A DNA stretch of 64,000 nt from Plotosus lineatus (taxonomy: Eukaryota > Chordata > Actinopteri > Siluriformes > Plotosidae). This document shows positions 37,601-46,162 of this stretch, piece after piece. The position numbers and the translations under genes were made by a program. The notes below the pieces were generated by a model. The model searched no databases. It was not told the origin of the DNA and saw nothing but the letters and a program-made list of their open reading frames with translations. The stretch's first letter is position 1, and each line of letters begins with the position of its first letter. The stretch is taken from NCBI GenBank assembly GCA_024760905.1, contig CM045751.1, forward strand, positions 11,475,001 through 11,539,000, given 5' to 3'.

Positions 37601-38695
37601 ATTTCATGTGGTACTTTGTACCAACCCAGTGACATCACAGTAACTTTGTGTAGGCGGGCACTTAGCAATGGCGGCTTTTGGGTCGATAGCTTATACGACA
37701 AGCACATAAAACAAAACCGCTGTGTGTGCAATGGTTTATTTATGATATAAAATTTAAGCCACAATCGCTTCAATAAACTATACATAAGCTACCGACAACT
37801 TATTTAGTCGACGTTTCATTTCCCCTTTTAAGTGCACCAATGTGCCTGAAATAAAAAATATATCCTTATTTAAACTCATTCAAATTATTTATGTCTTAAT
37901 ACTGTATCTTCATCTCTCTTTACCTTTCTCTTCATTCCTGTTAGAAAATTTTCCGTGCTGTTTCATGAGAGGCTGTTTGCTGCACTTCACATCATTTGCT
38001 GCGAAAACCGATACACCACAGCTCGACAATGAGAGCGCCACTGCCACCTACTGGAGTGGCGGTGCAATTACACTTTATTCTTGTACACTGTTCCAGAAAA
38101 ACATATTCCCCAGGGTCATACAGTACGCACTCCCCCGGTATCACACCCTATTTGAGAAGCACTGCTCTGACTGTATATTGGTGCTTTGAAATGTATTGAG
38201 ACTTTGTATTTTTTTTTTTTTTAATGTTTGGTTTCAGGTTATATATGTGGCAAGAAATCCTAAAGATGTTGTCGTATCTTATTACTACTTCCATAAACTG
38301 GCCAATTTCCTAAAAAACCCAGGCACATTCCAGGAGTTTCTGAGTGCTTTTATGGAAGGAACAGGTTTGTGAGCTTTATTTTTCAAATTCCAACAAATGA
38401 CTTCAATAAATCTCATTTGTTTTAATCGTCTGACTTTATTAGTAATTTCTTTCCTAGTGTACTATGGGTCTTGGTTTGATCATTTGAAAGGATGGACCAG
38501 CAATGCGACAAACATTGACAACTTCCTGTATATTACATATGAAGAGATGTGGGAGGTAAGTAAGTCTCCTGAACTAAATTCTGGTAAGGATATGGAATGA
38601 AGGGATTAAAAAAATACAGAAATGTTTTAGTGCTGTCAATGTTATTCAACAGACTTGATCCATATAGCATTTGGGTCACAGGAAAATGCTGTCTT

Positions 38696-38745
<50 letters not shown>

Positions 38746-39740
38746 CAACACTACAAATAGGAAGTTCCATTGTACTTCCTAATTCTGTGCCTCCTAATCT
38801 CTATTGATATGAAGTAGATGTGACCTATTGGCCCCAGTACACAAGATACCTAAGATTGTTTAGCTCGGTGTAATGAACTGACTCAAACCTGACACAGCTG
38901 TTAAATACAGCCAACAGTCTGGGCGAGAAAGAAATCATCCTGTGTCTTAGGAATTATAACCAATTGTGGTGCTATTATTTTTGATCCCACCAAAATAAAA
39001 TTCCCATTAAGTCAACTAAATAGGATCATGTGAATGGCCAAAATGGAGCATTATTTATTCATTCACTTTTGTCAAGCGTCAGCTGCATAGCTGTCAGTAT
39101 GTTTGTGCCCTACGTTTTCCTGACGAGCAGTCTAGGTATGCTCTGCCCTCGCCCAGAGTTGGTTGAGATGGGCGCCAGCCTCCCTAATTAGGATTAAGCA
39201 TTTCAGAAAATGAATGAATGAATAATTCAGTTCAAGGCTTCTGTTTACATGTAAGCAGTAATGCATCATTGATTTGGAGCAGGACCTGCGTGGGTCTCTC
39301 GAGAAAGTAAGCAGATTCCTACAGTGCCCCCTGCTGGAGGATGAGTTGACCAGCGCCCATGAGTCCTGCACCTTCAACACAATGAAGGATAACTGCATGG
39401 TGAACTACACTCAGATTTCTCAAGAAATCATGGACCACAGCAAGGGCAAATTCATGAGGAAAGGTTAGTGGGGTTTTCACATCATATCTCAAAAATAAAT
39501 CAATAAATTCATAACCATGCTATAATTTCAAAGCAATGAAATTTGAGAATTTTTTTTTTTTTTTTTTTTTTTACATTAAAGAGACCTTATTTAGGTACAC
39601 TGTGTTTTCTTACAGGTCAGATTGGGGACTGGGTGAACACTTTCTCCCATGAGCAAAGTCTTTACTTTGATGTATTGTATGCTTCCCAGATGGCGGACTC
39701 CACTTTAACATTTGTATGGGAGGCAAAAACTCCAGAATAG
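27842..39740 (+). CDS. sult5a1: Cytosolic sulfotransferase, SULT5A1-like, complete
   Basis: A soluble sulfotransferase that moves sulfonate from PAPS to hydroxyl or amino groups of small molecules. Six exons (27842-27980, 28069-28277, 38238-38364, 38458-38555, 39283-39463, 39616-39740) total 879 bases, or 292 residues, the normal family size. The 5'-phosphosulfate loop is TYPKSGTTW (K45), the catalytic His is H100 in LLTTHLS, the 3'-phosphate site is [16 protein letters not shown] (R122, S130), and the C-terminal RKGQIGDW (R250-G252) closes the site. The usual dimer motif KxxxTVxxxE is not evident. The C-terminal [20 protein letters not shown] looks SULT5-like, and SULT5A1 lies near DPEP1 in mouse as I recall it. 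SULT2 or SULT3 membership is the alternative. The 10-kb second intron is packed with transposons. Confidence 0.85.
28069..28277 (+). CDS. sult5a1: sult exon 2
   Basis: Acceptor TACTCGAG, donor AAAG|GTAACT. It encodes [17 protein letters not shown] through [20 protein letters not shown], and carries the catalytic His. Confidence 0.87.
28685..29005 (+). repeat. tRNA SINE, family B, with (AATC)n end
   Basis: Head GGAGCGGTTAGAGTGTTGGG, middle and tail as at 25676, ending in about six AATC units. Confidence 0.8.
29006..29398. other. Sult intron DNA, nothing recognised
   Basis: AT-rich intronic DNA; no repeat family identified. Confidence 0.4.
29401..30946 (+). mobile_element. pogo-like MITE carrying a nested hAT element
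   Basis: The left end is CAGGGATCCCTCACTTTCCG and the right end (complement) CAATGATCTCTCGCTACTTC, with TA on both sides. The outer element is about 500 bp once the insertion is removed. Confidence 0.85.
29591..30631. mobile_element. GC-rich non-autonomous hAT-type element
   Basis: The ends are TAGAGCCCTGCGCGGGCC and (complement) TAGAGCTCTGCGTGGGGC. The 8-bp target duplications are acgcatac (29583-29590) and acgcacac (30632-30639), matching at 7 of 8. Both ends hold degenerate CCCGC-rich arrays. Part of the middle resembles the element at 5879-6939. Confidence 0.85.
30950..31530. other. Sult intron DNA, nothing recognised
   Basis: AT-rich intronic DNA. Confidence 0.4.
31533..31900 (-). repeat. 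tRNA SINE with L2-like tail and internal (AC)n
   Basis: Reverse copy containing an AC run at 31631-31675 and the complement of the TTGCATGTTC-type and head GTAGTTAGCATGTCCACC blocks. Confidence 0.7.
31901..32425. other. Sult intron DNA, nothing recognised
   Basis: AT-rich intronic DNA. Confidence 0.4.
32426..33085. mobile_element. Degenerate DNA-transposon-like stretch
   Basis: It opens with CATAGGCGTAGGAACAGGGG and closes near TGGGAGCATGCCCCCAGACC, two motifs that recur in fish hAT-type repeats. Clear inverted ends or target duplications were not found. Confidence 0.35.
33086..33415. other. Sult intron DNA, nothing recognised
   Basis: No repeat or coding signal seen. Confidence 0.35.
33420..33615 (-). 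repeat. tRNA SINE family A, body and part of tail
   Basis: Reverse copy: AGCTCGCCAGGCTATCCCAG to AGTTAACTGCACTGTGGGAC; head missing. Confidence 0.6.
33616..34545. other. Sult intron DNA, nothing recognised
   Basis: AT-rich; ORFs here have no domain. Confidence 0.4.
34552..35180 (-). pseudogene. Tc1/mariner transposase, decayed
   Basis: The minus strand shows [20 protein letters not shown], then after a stop [33 protein letters not shown] and [14 protein letters not shown], in order. These are the three catalytic blocks of a DD34E transposase, with stops and frame changes. The inverted ends were not identified. Confidence 0.85.
35181..35924. other. Sult intron DNA, nothing recognised
   Basis: Probably includes the rest of the decayed Tc1/mariner copy to about 35330, then AT-rich intron. 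Confidence 0.4.
36400..36816 (+). pseudogene. THAP domain fragment of transposase
   Basis: Open for 138 codons without an ATG before the domain. The C2CH finger is visible: CITPGC (C-x4-C), [20 protein letters not shown] with the conserved Trp, GCAHF (C-x2-H), and the closing [10 protein letters not shown]. The ATG at 36393 is in another frame. The position within TTAA-flanked inverted repeats argues for a transposon and against a host THAP gene. Confidence 0.85.
36815..36892. repeat. Short tandem array, about 20-base unit
   Basis: Four imperfect units of the type ACATGACAACCATAGACAAC immediately after the THAP frame's stop. Confidence 0.75.
37256..37443. repeat. Internal palindrome of the Kolobok-like element
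   Basis: GTGACACGCTCCACC (37256-37270) and CTTTTGAGACAAAA pair with GGTGGAGCGTGTCAC (37429-37443) and TTTTGTCTCAAAAG. Inner TCCGATCTTTCAAATAAG also has an imperfect partner. Confidence 0.8.
38238..38364 (+). CDS. sult5a1: sult exon 3
   Basis: Acceptor GTTTCAG, donor ACAG|GTTTGT. It encodes [20 protein letters not shown] and ends ...FLSAFMEGT. The hAT element of the preceding intron ends only 74 bases upstream of it. Confidence 0.9.
38458..38555 (+). CDS. sult5a1: sult exon 4
   Basis: Acceptor TTCCTAG, donor GAG|GTAAGT. It encodes [20 protein letters not shown] through ITYEEMWE. Confidence 0.9.
38696..38746. repeat. (CT)n / (CA)n microsatellite
   Basis: In the intron between sult exons 4 and 5. 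Confidence 0.9.
39085..39225 (+). repeat. L2-type SINE tail
   Basis: CGCCCAGAGTTGGTTGAGAT...GCCTCCCTAATTAGGATTAA, ending GAATGAATGAAT, close before sult exon 5. Confidence 0.6.
39283..39463 (+). CDS. sult5a1: sult exon 5
   Basis: The acceptor TTGGAGCAG has a weak pyrimidine tract; the donor is AAAG|GTTAGT. It encodes [20 protein letters not shown] through [11 protein letters not shown]. Confidence 0.85.
39616..39740 (+). CDS. sult5a1: sult exon 6 (stop codon)
   Basis: Acceptor TTCTTACAG. It encodes [20 protein letters not shown] through FVWEAKTPE, with TAG at 39738-39740. Confidence 0.9.
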
Positions 39741-39944
39741 ACACCAAGATGTTGCCTCTTTAAACCTGATGTTGCCTTTTAAACCTTGTGCTGATGCATA
39801 GGTTTTTATAAACACTGTATATATTTAAACTGCAGTGCAGTAAAAGAAAATTGGTCAGTTTAAACAAGTTGGTGTGTGTGTGTGTGATTGACTAGGACTG
39901 GTTGATGTTACGGCAGAGAAGTGTGTATTGTGTTGTTTAACACA

Positions 39945-39950
39945 AATAAA
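39945..39950 (+). terminator. Polyadenylation signal of the sulfotransferase gene
   Basis: AATAAA lies 205 bases after the stop codon and is the first canonical signal downstream on this strand. Confidence 0.65.
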
Positions 39951-39973
39951 ACCATACACAGGTATCTGTGGTC

Positions 39974-40023
39974 CCAAGGTGGTAAGAGACGAGACGAGAA
40001 GAGAAGAGAAGAGAAGAGAAGAG
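39974..40023. repeat. GAGAC/GAAGA purine tandem repeat
   Basis: Pentamer units just after the sult polyadenylation signal. Confidence 0.85.
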
Positions 40024-40063
40024 CAATGTGCGCCAAACTTTACCAGCACACTGTATGCTATGT

Positions 40064-40515
40064 AAATATCCCTCACTTTCCGCGGTTAATGGGGGCCGAG
40101 GACCCCCCTCCTCCCCATGCAACCACCGATTTCCACGAAGTAGGATGCCCCCTCCCGACTGATGTATATGTACATGTGTAATATCAATAAATACATATTC
40201 AATGCTATAAATGCTTATAATAACAATTAAACATTCAAAAATAACGCATAGGATGTAAATAAAATATAAATACACAAATTCAGATGCGCACCTCACATAA
40301 AAATGTAAGTAGTTTTCTCGGGTGGTTTTGGGTTGTTTTTTATGGTTTTGTTTTGGGTTTTTTTTATTTATTTATTTTTGCATAAATCGCCTTGTTTTGC
40401 AGCATTTTCCTTAACCTTTCCCCTATTTTTCCTTATTTTTCAATGAATATTTTTGAAAAACCCGCAATGCACTGAAGTCATAGAAACTGAAGCACGAAGT
40501 AGCGTGGAATCACTG
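40064..40515 (+). mobile_element. pogo-like MITE, uninterrupted copy
   Basis: Left end ATATCCCTCACTTTCCGCGG, right end (complement) CAGTGATTCCACGCTACTTC, next to TA. At about 450 bp it is the best full-length reference copy of the family in this window. Confidence 0.85.
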
Positions 40516-41160
40516 TACTGAAGATAATGAATTAAAATTATTTGCTGAAGGCGAGGTGCATATCACTGAATATTAAATCATAACAATGTTGTTGTAGTAC
40601 TGTATATAGTATCAGTATTGTTCTGTCTCTCTGAGATCTAAACTCATCACTGCTTACTTGGAGAACTGACTGCATCAATATGCCACAGATTGAATAAAAA
40701 AGTACAAGTATCACATGGGCAAAATAAAAACTCAGCACTTTTGACTTTATCCATATACTGTATAAATGTTTTGCATGTACTTACTCAAGGTTGTCTAAAA
40801 AAATAATAAATTTCAAAGATACAAAAATCGTTTATAAAAAAAATAATTTGCAAAAATAGTCAATTGACATCCTACCGTGCTCTGCGTTGCTCAACCATGA
40901 ATAAATCAGCCAAGGCAAGATGAATCATGAACAAAGGTACTGTAACCCTTTCCTATTCACCTTGGATCATTTCAAAATATATTGAATTATTGATTTTATT
41001 GAGCATTAATGTGTAATTCCAGTTCTTGAACTGAGAGGTAGTGACTGGTCTTCCATAAATGTGTGCTCAAGGATCCTTCATATATAACACAGGACGGCCA
41101 AACCGAAATATATTTTTGACAAATAAAACCAAAAAACCCTCTTGAAATAAAATATAGTAA
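40516..41160. other. Intergenic DNA between sult and hp
   Basis: The two genes are convergent here; no repeat or further gene seen. Confidence 0.5.
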
Positions 41161-41166
41161 CAACAA

Positions 41167-41172
41167 TTTATT
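41167..41172 (-). terminator. hp: Polyadenylation signal of hp
   Basis: AATAAA (minus strand) begins eight bases after the stop codon, so the 3' UTR would be very short. Confidence 0.55.
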
Positions 41173-41179
41173 TACAGTT

Positions 41180-41695
41180 TTACATTGAAAGTAAATCATT
41201 CATGATGGAGTTACGGAGAGATGAAAACCTGTCTGAGTCACCTCTCATCACACTGTGGATCCACGGCAGGTAGGCCGAGATTTTCATAAAGATACCTTCC
41301 TCGTTTCTAGTGCATGCCTCATCATAAGAAAGGATTCCAGCAGCATAGACCTTGTTTGTATCAGGGTTAAGAAAGGCGAGAGCTCCACCTGCATCTCCAT
41401 AACAAACATTTTCCTGAAATTTGGTTTGGGATGTCAGGATCTTATTGTGTGTTTTGTGACTTGGAATAACTGGAAGGGAGAGGAACTTGAGGATTTCAGA
41501 GAATGTGAAAAGTGGACCCCAGCCCCACCCAGCGATAATACCCCTCTGTCCCTCGTGTTCTTCCAGGTTATCCCCTTCCTCGGGCAGAGGGATGGGGAAC
41601 ACATTGTCGTTAAAGCTCACTGGCTCTTTCAGTTGGATCAGTGCCAAGTCATTGTCTACGTCTGAGGTATTCTGGAATGCTGGATGGAGAAACAC
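41180..41695 (-). CDS. hp: hp exon 4 (stop codon)
   Basis: Acceptor TTCACTACAG. It encodes VFLHPAFQNTSDVDNDLALI through VCYGDAGGALAF, YAAGILSYDEAC and LPWIHSVM. There is an unusual tail of about 20 residues after the Trp helix; the stop is at 41180-41182. Confidence 0.94.
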   Translation of the reverse strand: MFLHPAFQNTSDVDNDLALIQLKEPVSFNDNVFPIPLPEEGDNLEEHEGQRGIIAGWGWGPLFTFSEILKFLSLPVIPSHKTHNKILTSQTKFQENVCYGDAGGALAFLNPDTNKVYAAGILSYDEACTRNEEGIFMKISAYLPWIHSVMRGDSDRFSSLRNSIMNDLLSM

Positions 41696-44211
41696 CTGTA
41701 GTGAATAAGAGAAAGGAAGAAAATTAAGGTCAGTTGAGACAATATTTTAAAAGTGGAGACAATAATTAGGAGGGAAGCAAAATTGGGCCAGTAATTTGGG
41801 AAATGTTTATGCGACATTTACAAAATGGAGGCACTAAAATAAATTTGGGGCAGAATCGGGGTAGAAGATTATGGCAATAGCTCGAATATTGAGGCAATAA
41901 CTTGGGGGTAAAATAAGAGAAGTTTATGCTGTATGTAAAACTTCAAGGTATGGAGTAAGGGAAAGAAAATAAGGTTGAGTTAGGGAAATATTTTGGCAAA
42001 AATATACTGGGAAGGTAACCTGTGATGGACTTGCGTCCCATCCAGGGGGAGTTGAACTCCTGGTTCTGATGAGCCACTAGGCTCGGGTGTAAAAACCCAA
42101 CAGACTTTACCTTACCAGTGTAATCAATGCCTATTCACGCCCTGTTGATGCTACTTGTTTACTCAGTATAGTTTACCGTTGTACACACTGATTTATAGAA
42201 AGAAGCGGTCACCTTCTCCACTGCCACTTCAGTAGCATTATCAGCTTTGGAACGGTGGATGATACCTAGATAGACTTTTGGGATCAATGGCTCTTTTCCT
42301 CTGGTATCATTTTGTGTCTTTCTCACAAATAGATTCCTGCCAGCAGTCAGAATCCACTGAGGGGCAATCAGAGCCCCTCCACCGATACCTCCATCCAACT
42401 TGCTGTCACTGAGGTGCACCAAAGCTTGCCAGGGAACACGGCCAGAAGTGAGGAGACCTCCAATCATACGCTTAGTCCGCAGAGCTGCATCCCTGTTTTC
42501 TGTTTAACAAACAAACAAACAAAAACCATGTAACATTTTCATTAGCTGCTTCATCCTATTAGAGTCTCAGGGAGGCAGGAGCCTAGCACAAGCTGATTTT
42601 GGGTGAAGATAAGCATTCACACTCACGTCACTCATATTCACAACCAGGAGTAATTTGAAGCAACCAATTAGCCTAATAGGGCAGTGGTGGCCTAGTGGTA
42701 TAGGGCACCGGATCGCTGATCCAAAGGTTGGGGGGTTCGAGTCCCACTCTCCACAAGGTTGACACTGTTGTCCCCCAGTACAGCTAACTGGGTTATCAAA
42801 GGCCAGGTCTCTCACTGTTCATGTAAAAGAACCATTGCTGACTTTTGACAATTGTAGCTGCAAAGCCATTGGCTTGTTTCCACCCTGCGATGACCCGGCG
42901 AGCTGTCCAGGGTGTACTCCGCCCTCGCCCGGAGTTGGCTGGGATGGGTGCCAGCCTCCCCGCGACCCTAATTAGGATTAAGCGGTTACAGAAAATGGAC
43001 TGAACAATTAGCCTAATGAGCATGTCTTTGGATGGTGTCAAGAAACCACAGTACCTGGAGGAAACCAACCCAATCACAGGGAGAACATGCAAATGAGTTT
43101 TAAATTAAAAAAAAACTCATATAGTTACTTCAATAACCAGAACAAATCTTACTTTAGGTAAATGACATTTTAATCTTGTAAAAATGTTTTGTAAATTCTT
43201 CTTTCTTAATTATTTACTGATTTTAAATAATTTAAATACTGCATTATTTATAAGTTACATTCATGGTTAGCCGTGGAATAACGGTGCCAACACATGCTAA
43301 ATCATTAAGAGTCAAAGGTCTTGTGTCAGAGCAGAACCTGGAATCCAACAGACAAGCATTTTGCATTTATGGGAACATTAAATGTGATGGAGAGATGTTT
43401 GTTTGTTGGATTTTTTTTTTTTTTTTTTTTTTTTTATCGTTCAGCAGATCTCATTATATTTTTATCTTGAAGTCCTGGAGAAACCTTCATATACATTCAG
43501 TGCCTTTATCAGCAATAAAATATACAAATATAATTTTATGGTTTCTTCTCCATAGTCTGGTTTCCAACCATAATCCAAGACGTGCACATTAGGTCAAAAT
43601 ACTACTCTAAAGCTCCCATACGTCTGAATGAGACTGTGAGTGGTTGTTAGTCCCTGTGTTAACCTTGGGTGATCTGTTCAGGGTGTACCCCACCTCTCAC
43701 CCTAAATCATTCAAGATCGGCTCCCACCATATATACATTATTAGTTTACATAAATGATTCTCTATCATATAAAGAGTTACTGTTAATGTCCTATTGGAAA
43801 TGATCTCATAACTTTTAGCTAGAACTAACACCTCCTGACCAATCAGGATTGATAATCCAACAGCACTGAATTATGATTGAGAATGAGAATTTATTGATGG
43901 ATTGAACATAGCCGTCATATTCTGTTCCGAACAGTGAGCTGATATTCAGACCTGCAATGTGCTTTTTGGTCCCACCAACGATACGTGACTCAGCTAGACA
44001 GATCATTAAGGTGAAGAGGAAGGCAGCAGAGAACCTGTAAAGATCAAGCACACATAAACGCTCATACACTGCAGGCTCTACCAGTTTACATTTTGGTCCC
44101 TTGCATATATCATGCCTTTATAAATAAGATTTTAATTTTGGAATAATCTCTAAGTTTTAAATACTTTCTAAAGATAAAGAAAAAAGGGAAATTATGAACA
44201 TACCACTTCAT
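41180..44211 (-). CDS. hp: Haptoglobin, complete, fish type
   Basis: Plasma protein that binds free haemoglobin, thought to be secreted by liver. Four exons (44204-44211, 43952-44034, 42213-42499, 41180-41695) total 894 bases, or 297 residues. The signal peptide (MKWFSAAFLFTLMICLAES) is followed by a short segment to KR41 and a serine-protease-like domain starting MIGG (42). It is catalytically dead. The His57 position is Arg85 (LTAGRNLF), Ser195 is Ala228 (CYGDAGGA), and Asp102 is kept (D142). CYGDAG, LPWIHSVM and the LTAGRNLF pattern resemble haptoglobin, not trypsin. There is no complement control domain, as reported for bony fish. Only C224 and C254 remain in the protease-like domain, so the cysteines used for chain pairing and the methionine loop in mammals are missing. 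Possible N-glycosylation sites are N94, N118 and N135. dhodh lies upstream on the same strand, as in human 16q22. Confidence 0.93.
41997..42118 (+). repeat. tRNA SINE family B, 3' part
   Basis: ATACTGGGAAGGTAACCTGT to GCTCGGGTGTAAAAACCCAA; the head is absent, as in 5'-truncated insertion. Lies in the last hp intron. Confidence 0.75.
42213..42499 (-). CDS. hp: hp exon 3 (start of protease-like domain)
   Basis: Acceptor TTAAACAG, donor GAAG|GTGACC. It encodes ENRDAALRTKRMIGG through VPWQALVHL, WILTAGRNLF and ATEVAVEK. The alternative AG seven bases downstream would break the frame with exon 2. Confidence 0.88.
42543..43095 (-). repeat. tRNA SINE with L2-like tail, split by a younger SINE
   Basis: The pieces 42543-42677 and 43018-43095 are halves of one reverse copy; the family A SINE at 42678-43005 interrupts it. 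Confidence 0.7.
42678..43005 (+). repeat. tRNA SINE family A, L2-type tail, perfect target duplication
   Basis: Flanked by aattagcctaat at 42666-42677 and 43006-43017. The head GCAGTGGTGGCCTAGTGGTA, box B GGTTCGAGTCC and tail TAATTAGGATTAAGCGGTTA are nearly undamaged. In the second hp intron. Confidence 0.92.
43540..43735 (+). repeat. Degenerate SINE with L2-like tail
   Basis: TCTGGTTTCCAACCATAATC block then TTCAGGGTGTACCCCACCTC. Confidence 0.5.
43952..44034 (-). CDS. hp: hp exon 2 (signal peptide, N-terminal segment)
   Basis: Acceptor CTTTACAG, donor GCAG|GTCTGA. It encodes FSAAFLFTLMICLAES and RIVGGTKKHIA. RIVGG copies the look of a protease activation site but is not followed by a protease domain. 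Confidence 0.82.
44204..44211 (-). CDS. hp: hp exon 1, coding part (MK + 2 bases)
   Basis: ATGAAGTG|GTATGT. The split TGG codon is finished by exon 2, giving MKW. This is too short for ORF finders and is supported by the frame closing on the signal peptide. Confidence 0.8.
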
Positions 44212-44250
44212 GATTTTTTTTTTTTTTTTTTTTATCCGAAAGAATCCACT

Positions 44251-44260
44251 TCTTATATAG
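44251..44260 (-). promoter_or_regulatory. hp: TATA box candidate of hp (downstream)
   Basis: CTATATAAGA on the minus strand, 40 bases before the ATG. It would leave a 5' UTR of only about 15 bases, partly inside a poly(A)-rich tract. Confidence 0.3.
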
Positions 44261-44314
44261 TGAAATATTATATAGTTGATGCAAGCTGGGTTGATGTTCT
44301 GTGAGTTTGTGGTT

Positions 44315-44324
44315 CTATTTATAC
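44315..44324 (-). promoter_or_regulatory. hp: TATA box candidate of hp (upstream)
   Basis: GTATAAATAG on the minus strand, about 105 bases before the ATG. It would give a 5' UTR of roughly 75 bases and is the better of two candidates. Confidence 0.5.
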
Positions 44325-44675
44325 TTTCTGACCTGCTTCTGTTCTCACTGAACACATAATGTTGATTCAGAAATTTCACAATCACAGAAAATCCATCTTG
44401 GCAAAGTGCAGAGTGTAGACTCAACTTTTGGTTAATAACTTGATAGTGCAGGTTTGGTTTCAATCAACATCTGACATGAAGAGCACAGAAAGTACAACCT
44501 GAAATCAGAAAAAAAAAAAAACTTGAAATGGTATGAAAAATACACTTAAAAATAGCAGTAATGTCTAAATTTTCTGTAAAATAAATTTTATGCATTTCAA
44601 TGCAGAAAGTGTGAAACCAACATATGTGGTGCAAACATTTTACTACAATGATTTGGGACAACAATTACCATTACA

Positions 44676-45103
44676 TCACAAGCTGTGGGTAGTGACTGAA
44701 AGAACAAGATTGCGGATACAAGCGACTGAAATGAGCTTCCTTTGCCGGGTGGCGGCGCTCTCCCTCAGAGACATGGCGAGAAGTTTTACCATCCGGGGAG
44801 AGCTCAGAGTAGATCCGCTACTCCTGCGCATTGAGAGGGGCCAGTTGAGGAGGCTCGGGCATCTGGTCATAATGCCTCCCGAATACCCTGGTGTGGTGTT
44901 TCGCGCGTGTCCAACCGGAAAGAGCCCTCGCGGTCAACCTAGAACACGCTGGAGGGACTATGTCTCTTGGCTTGTCTGGGAATGCCTCGATGTCCCCCTG
45001 GAAGAGCTGGAGGAAGTGGATGGGAAGAGGGATGACTGGACCTCTTTGCTTAGGTTTCTGCCCCTGCAACCCGACGGGACAGGACGAGACGAGACGAGAT
45101 GAG
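44676..45103 (+). mobile_element. 5'-truncated LINE with 13-bp target duplication, upstream of hp
   Basis: Flanked by aattaccattaca at 44663-44675 and 45104-45116. It encodes a reverse transcriptase C-terminus (ERTRLRIQATEMSFLCRVAA, QLRRLGHLVIMPPE, RGQPRTRWRDYVSWLVWECL) open to the end, and finishes in GACGA-type short repeats. It lies about 465 bases upstream of the hp ATG. Confidence 0.93.
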
Positions 45104-45119
45104 AATTACCATTACAGTT

Positions 45120-45655
45120 ATAAAATAACACATTAGATTAATAGGAAAATGCCTGCTGCATGGTTTGTATTTTTATTTTGGTATCACCAAGGTGCATATG
45201 GGTTTCTCTTTTAAATCTGGTTCGTCTCAAGGCATGGATGAACCAGAACATAGTAGAAACATGTATTCTGTACGAGGTCTTTTTTTTTTTTTGGAGGAAA
45301 TTGGAACTGTGTGCTTAGCTTTACAAGAGAATATGTAAATCGCTCCAGCATAATACAGATTAACCCTTTAATGCCGACAGGACCATACGGTCCTCTTTCA
45401 AAAATGTTAATAACTACTAGATGCATTGTACTCAGTGCTGCTCAGGTGTTCTATACTTGTGGAATCACCTGATGCAACACAACTTGGTCTCACATGCCTC
45501 AGTCAGCTGTGAGACAACCTTGAGTGTGCAGGACTGTGTTGTAGTGTTTGGTTAATTTGTGAGAGTGTTATTTGTTATTATTATATTTTTATTATTACTA
45601 GTTTTAGTATTATTTATTATTATTATTTTGTTGAAAGAAATGTGTTTGGGGTATT
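45120..45655. other. No gene recognised
   Basis: AT-rich region upstream of hp beyond the LINE. Confidence 0.4.
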
Positions 45656-45657
45656 TC

Positions 45658-45795
45658 CTGAGGCCTTGTTGATTAGGTTTCCAGACCAGCCGAGAGACAG
45701 TCTCCCCAGCATGTTCTGGATCGACCACGGGGTTTCTTCCTGGTTGGACATGCCTGAAACACCACACCGGGAGGCTTTCGGGAGGCACTCTAACC
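45658..45795 (-). mobile_element. LINE 3' fragment, same family as 44676
   Basis: The minus strand reads MPPESLPVWCFRHVQPGRNP and a diverged continuation of the TRWRDYVS block. Confidence 0.6.
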
Positions 45796-45907
45796 AGTTT
45801 TTTATTTTTTTTTACTGATTGTTTTAATGATCTGATTTTGATTTTTGTACATGCTGATTATTTGCAGAAATATATTTTTTTAAATGTCAGTTAATGTTTT
45901 TCGCAAG

Positions 45908-46146
45908 GGATAATGAGGCCTGGTGGTAAAGGACGCTGGATCACTGATCCTAGGGTTGGGGTTTCGAGTCTCAGTCCTCACAAGGTTGTCACTGTCCCCC
46001 CCAGTGCAGCTAACTGGGTTATCAAAGGCCAGACATGTCTGTAAAAGAACCATTGCTGACTTTCGTAAAAGAGTAGCTGCAGTGTCGTCAGTGTTTTTCT
46101 GCCTGCCCCTTGCTAAAAGGTAAAAAGCTGAAAGGAAAAGAAGAAG
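45908..46146 (+). repeat. tRNA SINE family A, RTE-type end, with target duplication
   Basis: Flanked by ttaatgtttttcgcaag (45891-45907) and ttaatgttttcacaag (46147-46162). It ends AGCTGAAAGGAAAAGAAGAA. Confidence 0.82.
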
Positions 46147-46162
46147 TTAATGTTTTCACAAG

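Larger units (their letters stand above)
36179..37827 (+). mobile_element. Kolobok-like DNA transposon (TTAA target) with THAP domain
   Basis: Inverted ends AGGGGAAATGAAGC and (complement) AAGGGGAAATGAAACG, each next to TTAA (36175-36178, 37828-37831). A TTAA target plus a THAP DNA-binding domain is typical of Kolobok transposons. It is about 1.65 kb with no recognisable catalytic domain, so it is a deleted copy. Confidence 0.75.
35933..38164 (-). mobile_element. hAT element carrying a nested Kolobok-like element
   Basis: The ends are CAGTGCTTCTCAA and TTGAGAAGCACTG. The 8-bp duplications are ctctaacc (35925-35932) and ctctgact (38165-38172), matching at 6 of 8. The stretch 36029-36084 is a reversed match to 2000-2056 of the hAT copy at 1823, so both belong to one family in opposite orientation. 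Confidence 0.88.

Noticed and set aside
41180..42499. Active trypsin-like protease
   Set aside because: The His and Ser of the catalytic triad are Arg and Ala, and the cysteine pattern and CYGDAG motif fit haptoglobin.
44590..45102. Protein-coding gene upstream of hp
   Set aside because: The frame is a LINE reverse transcriptase tail bounded by a 13-bp target duplication.
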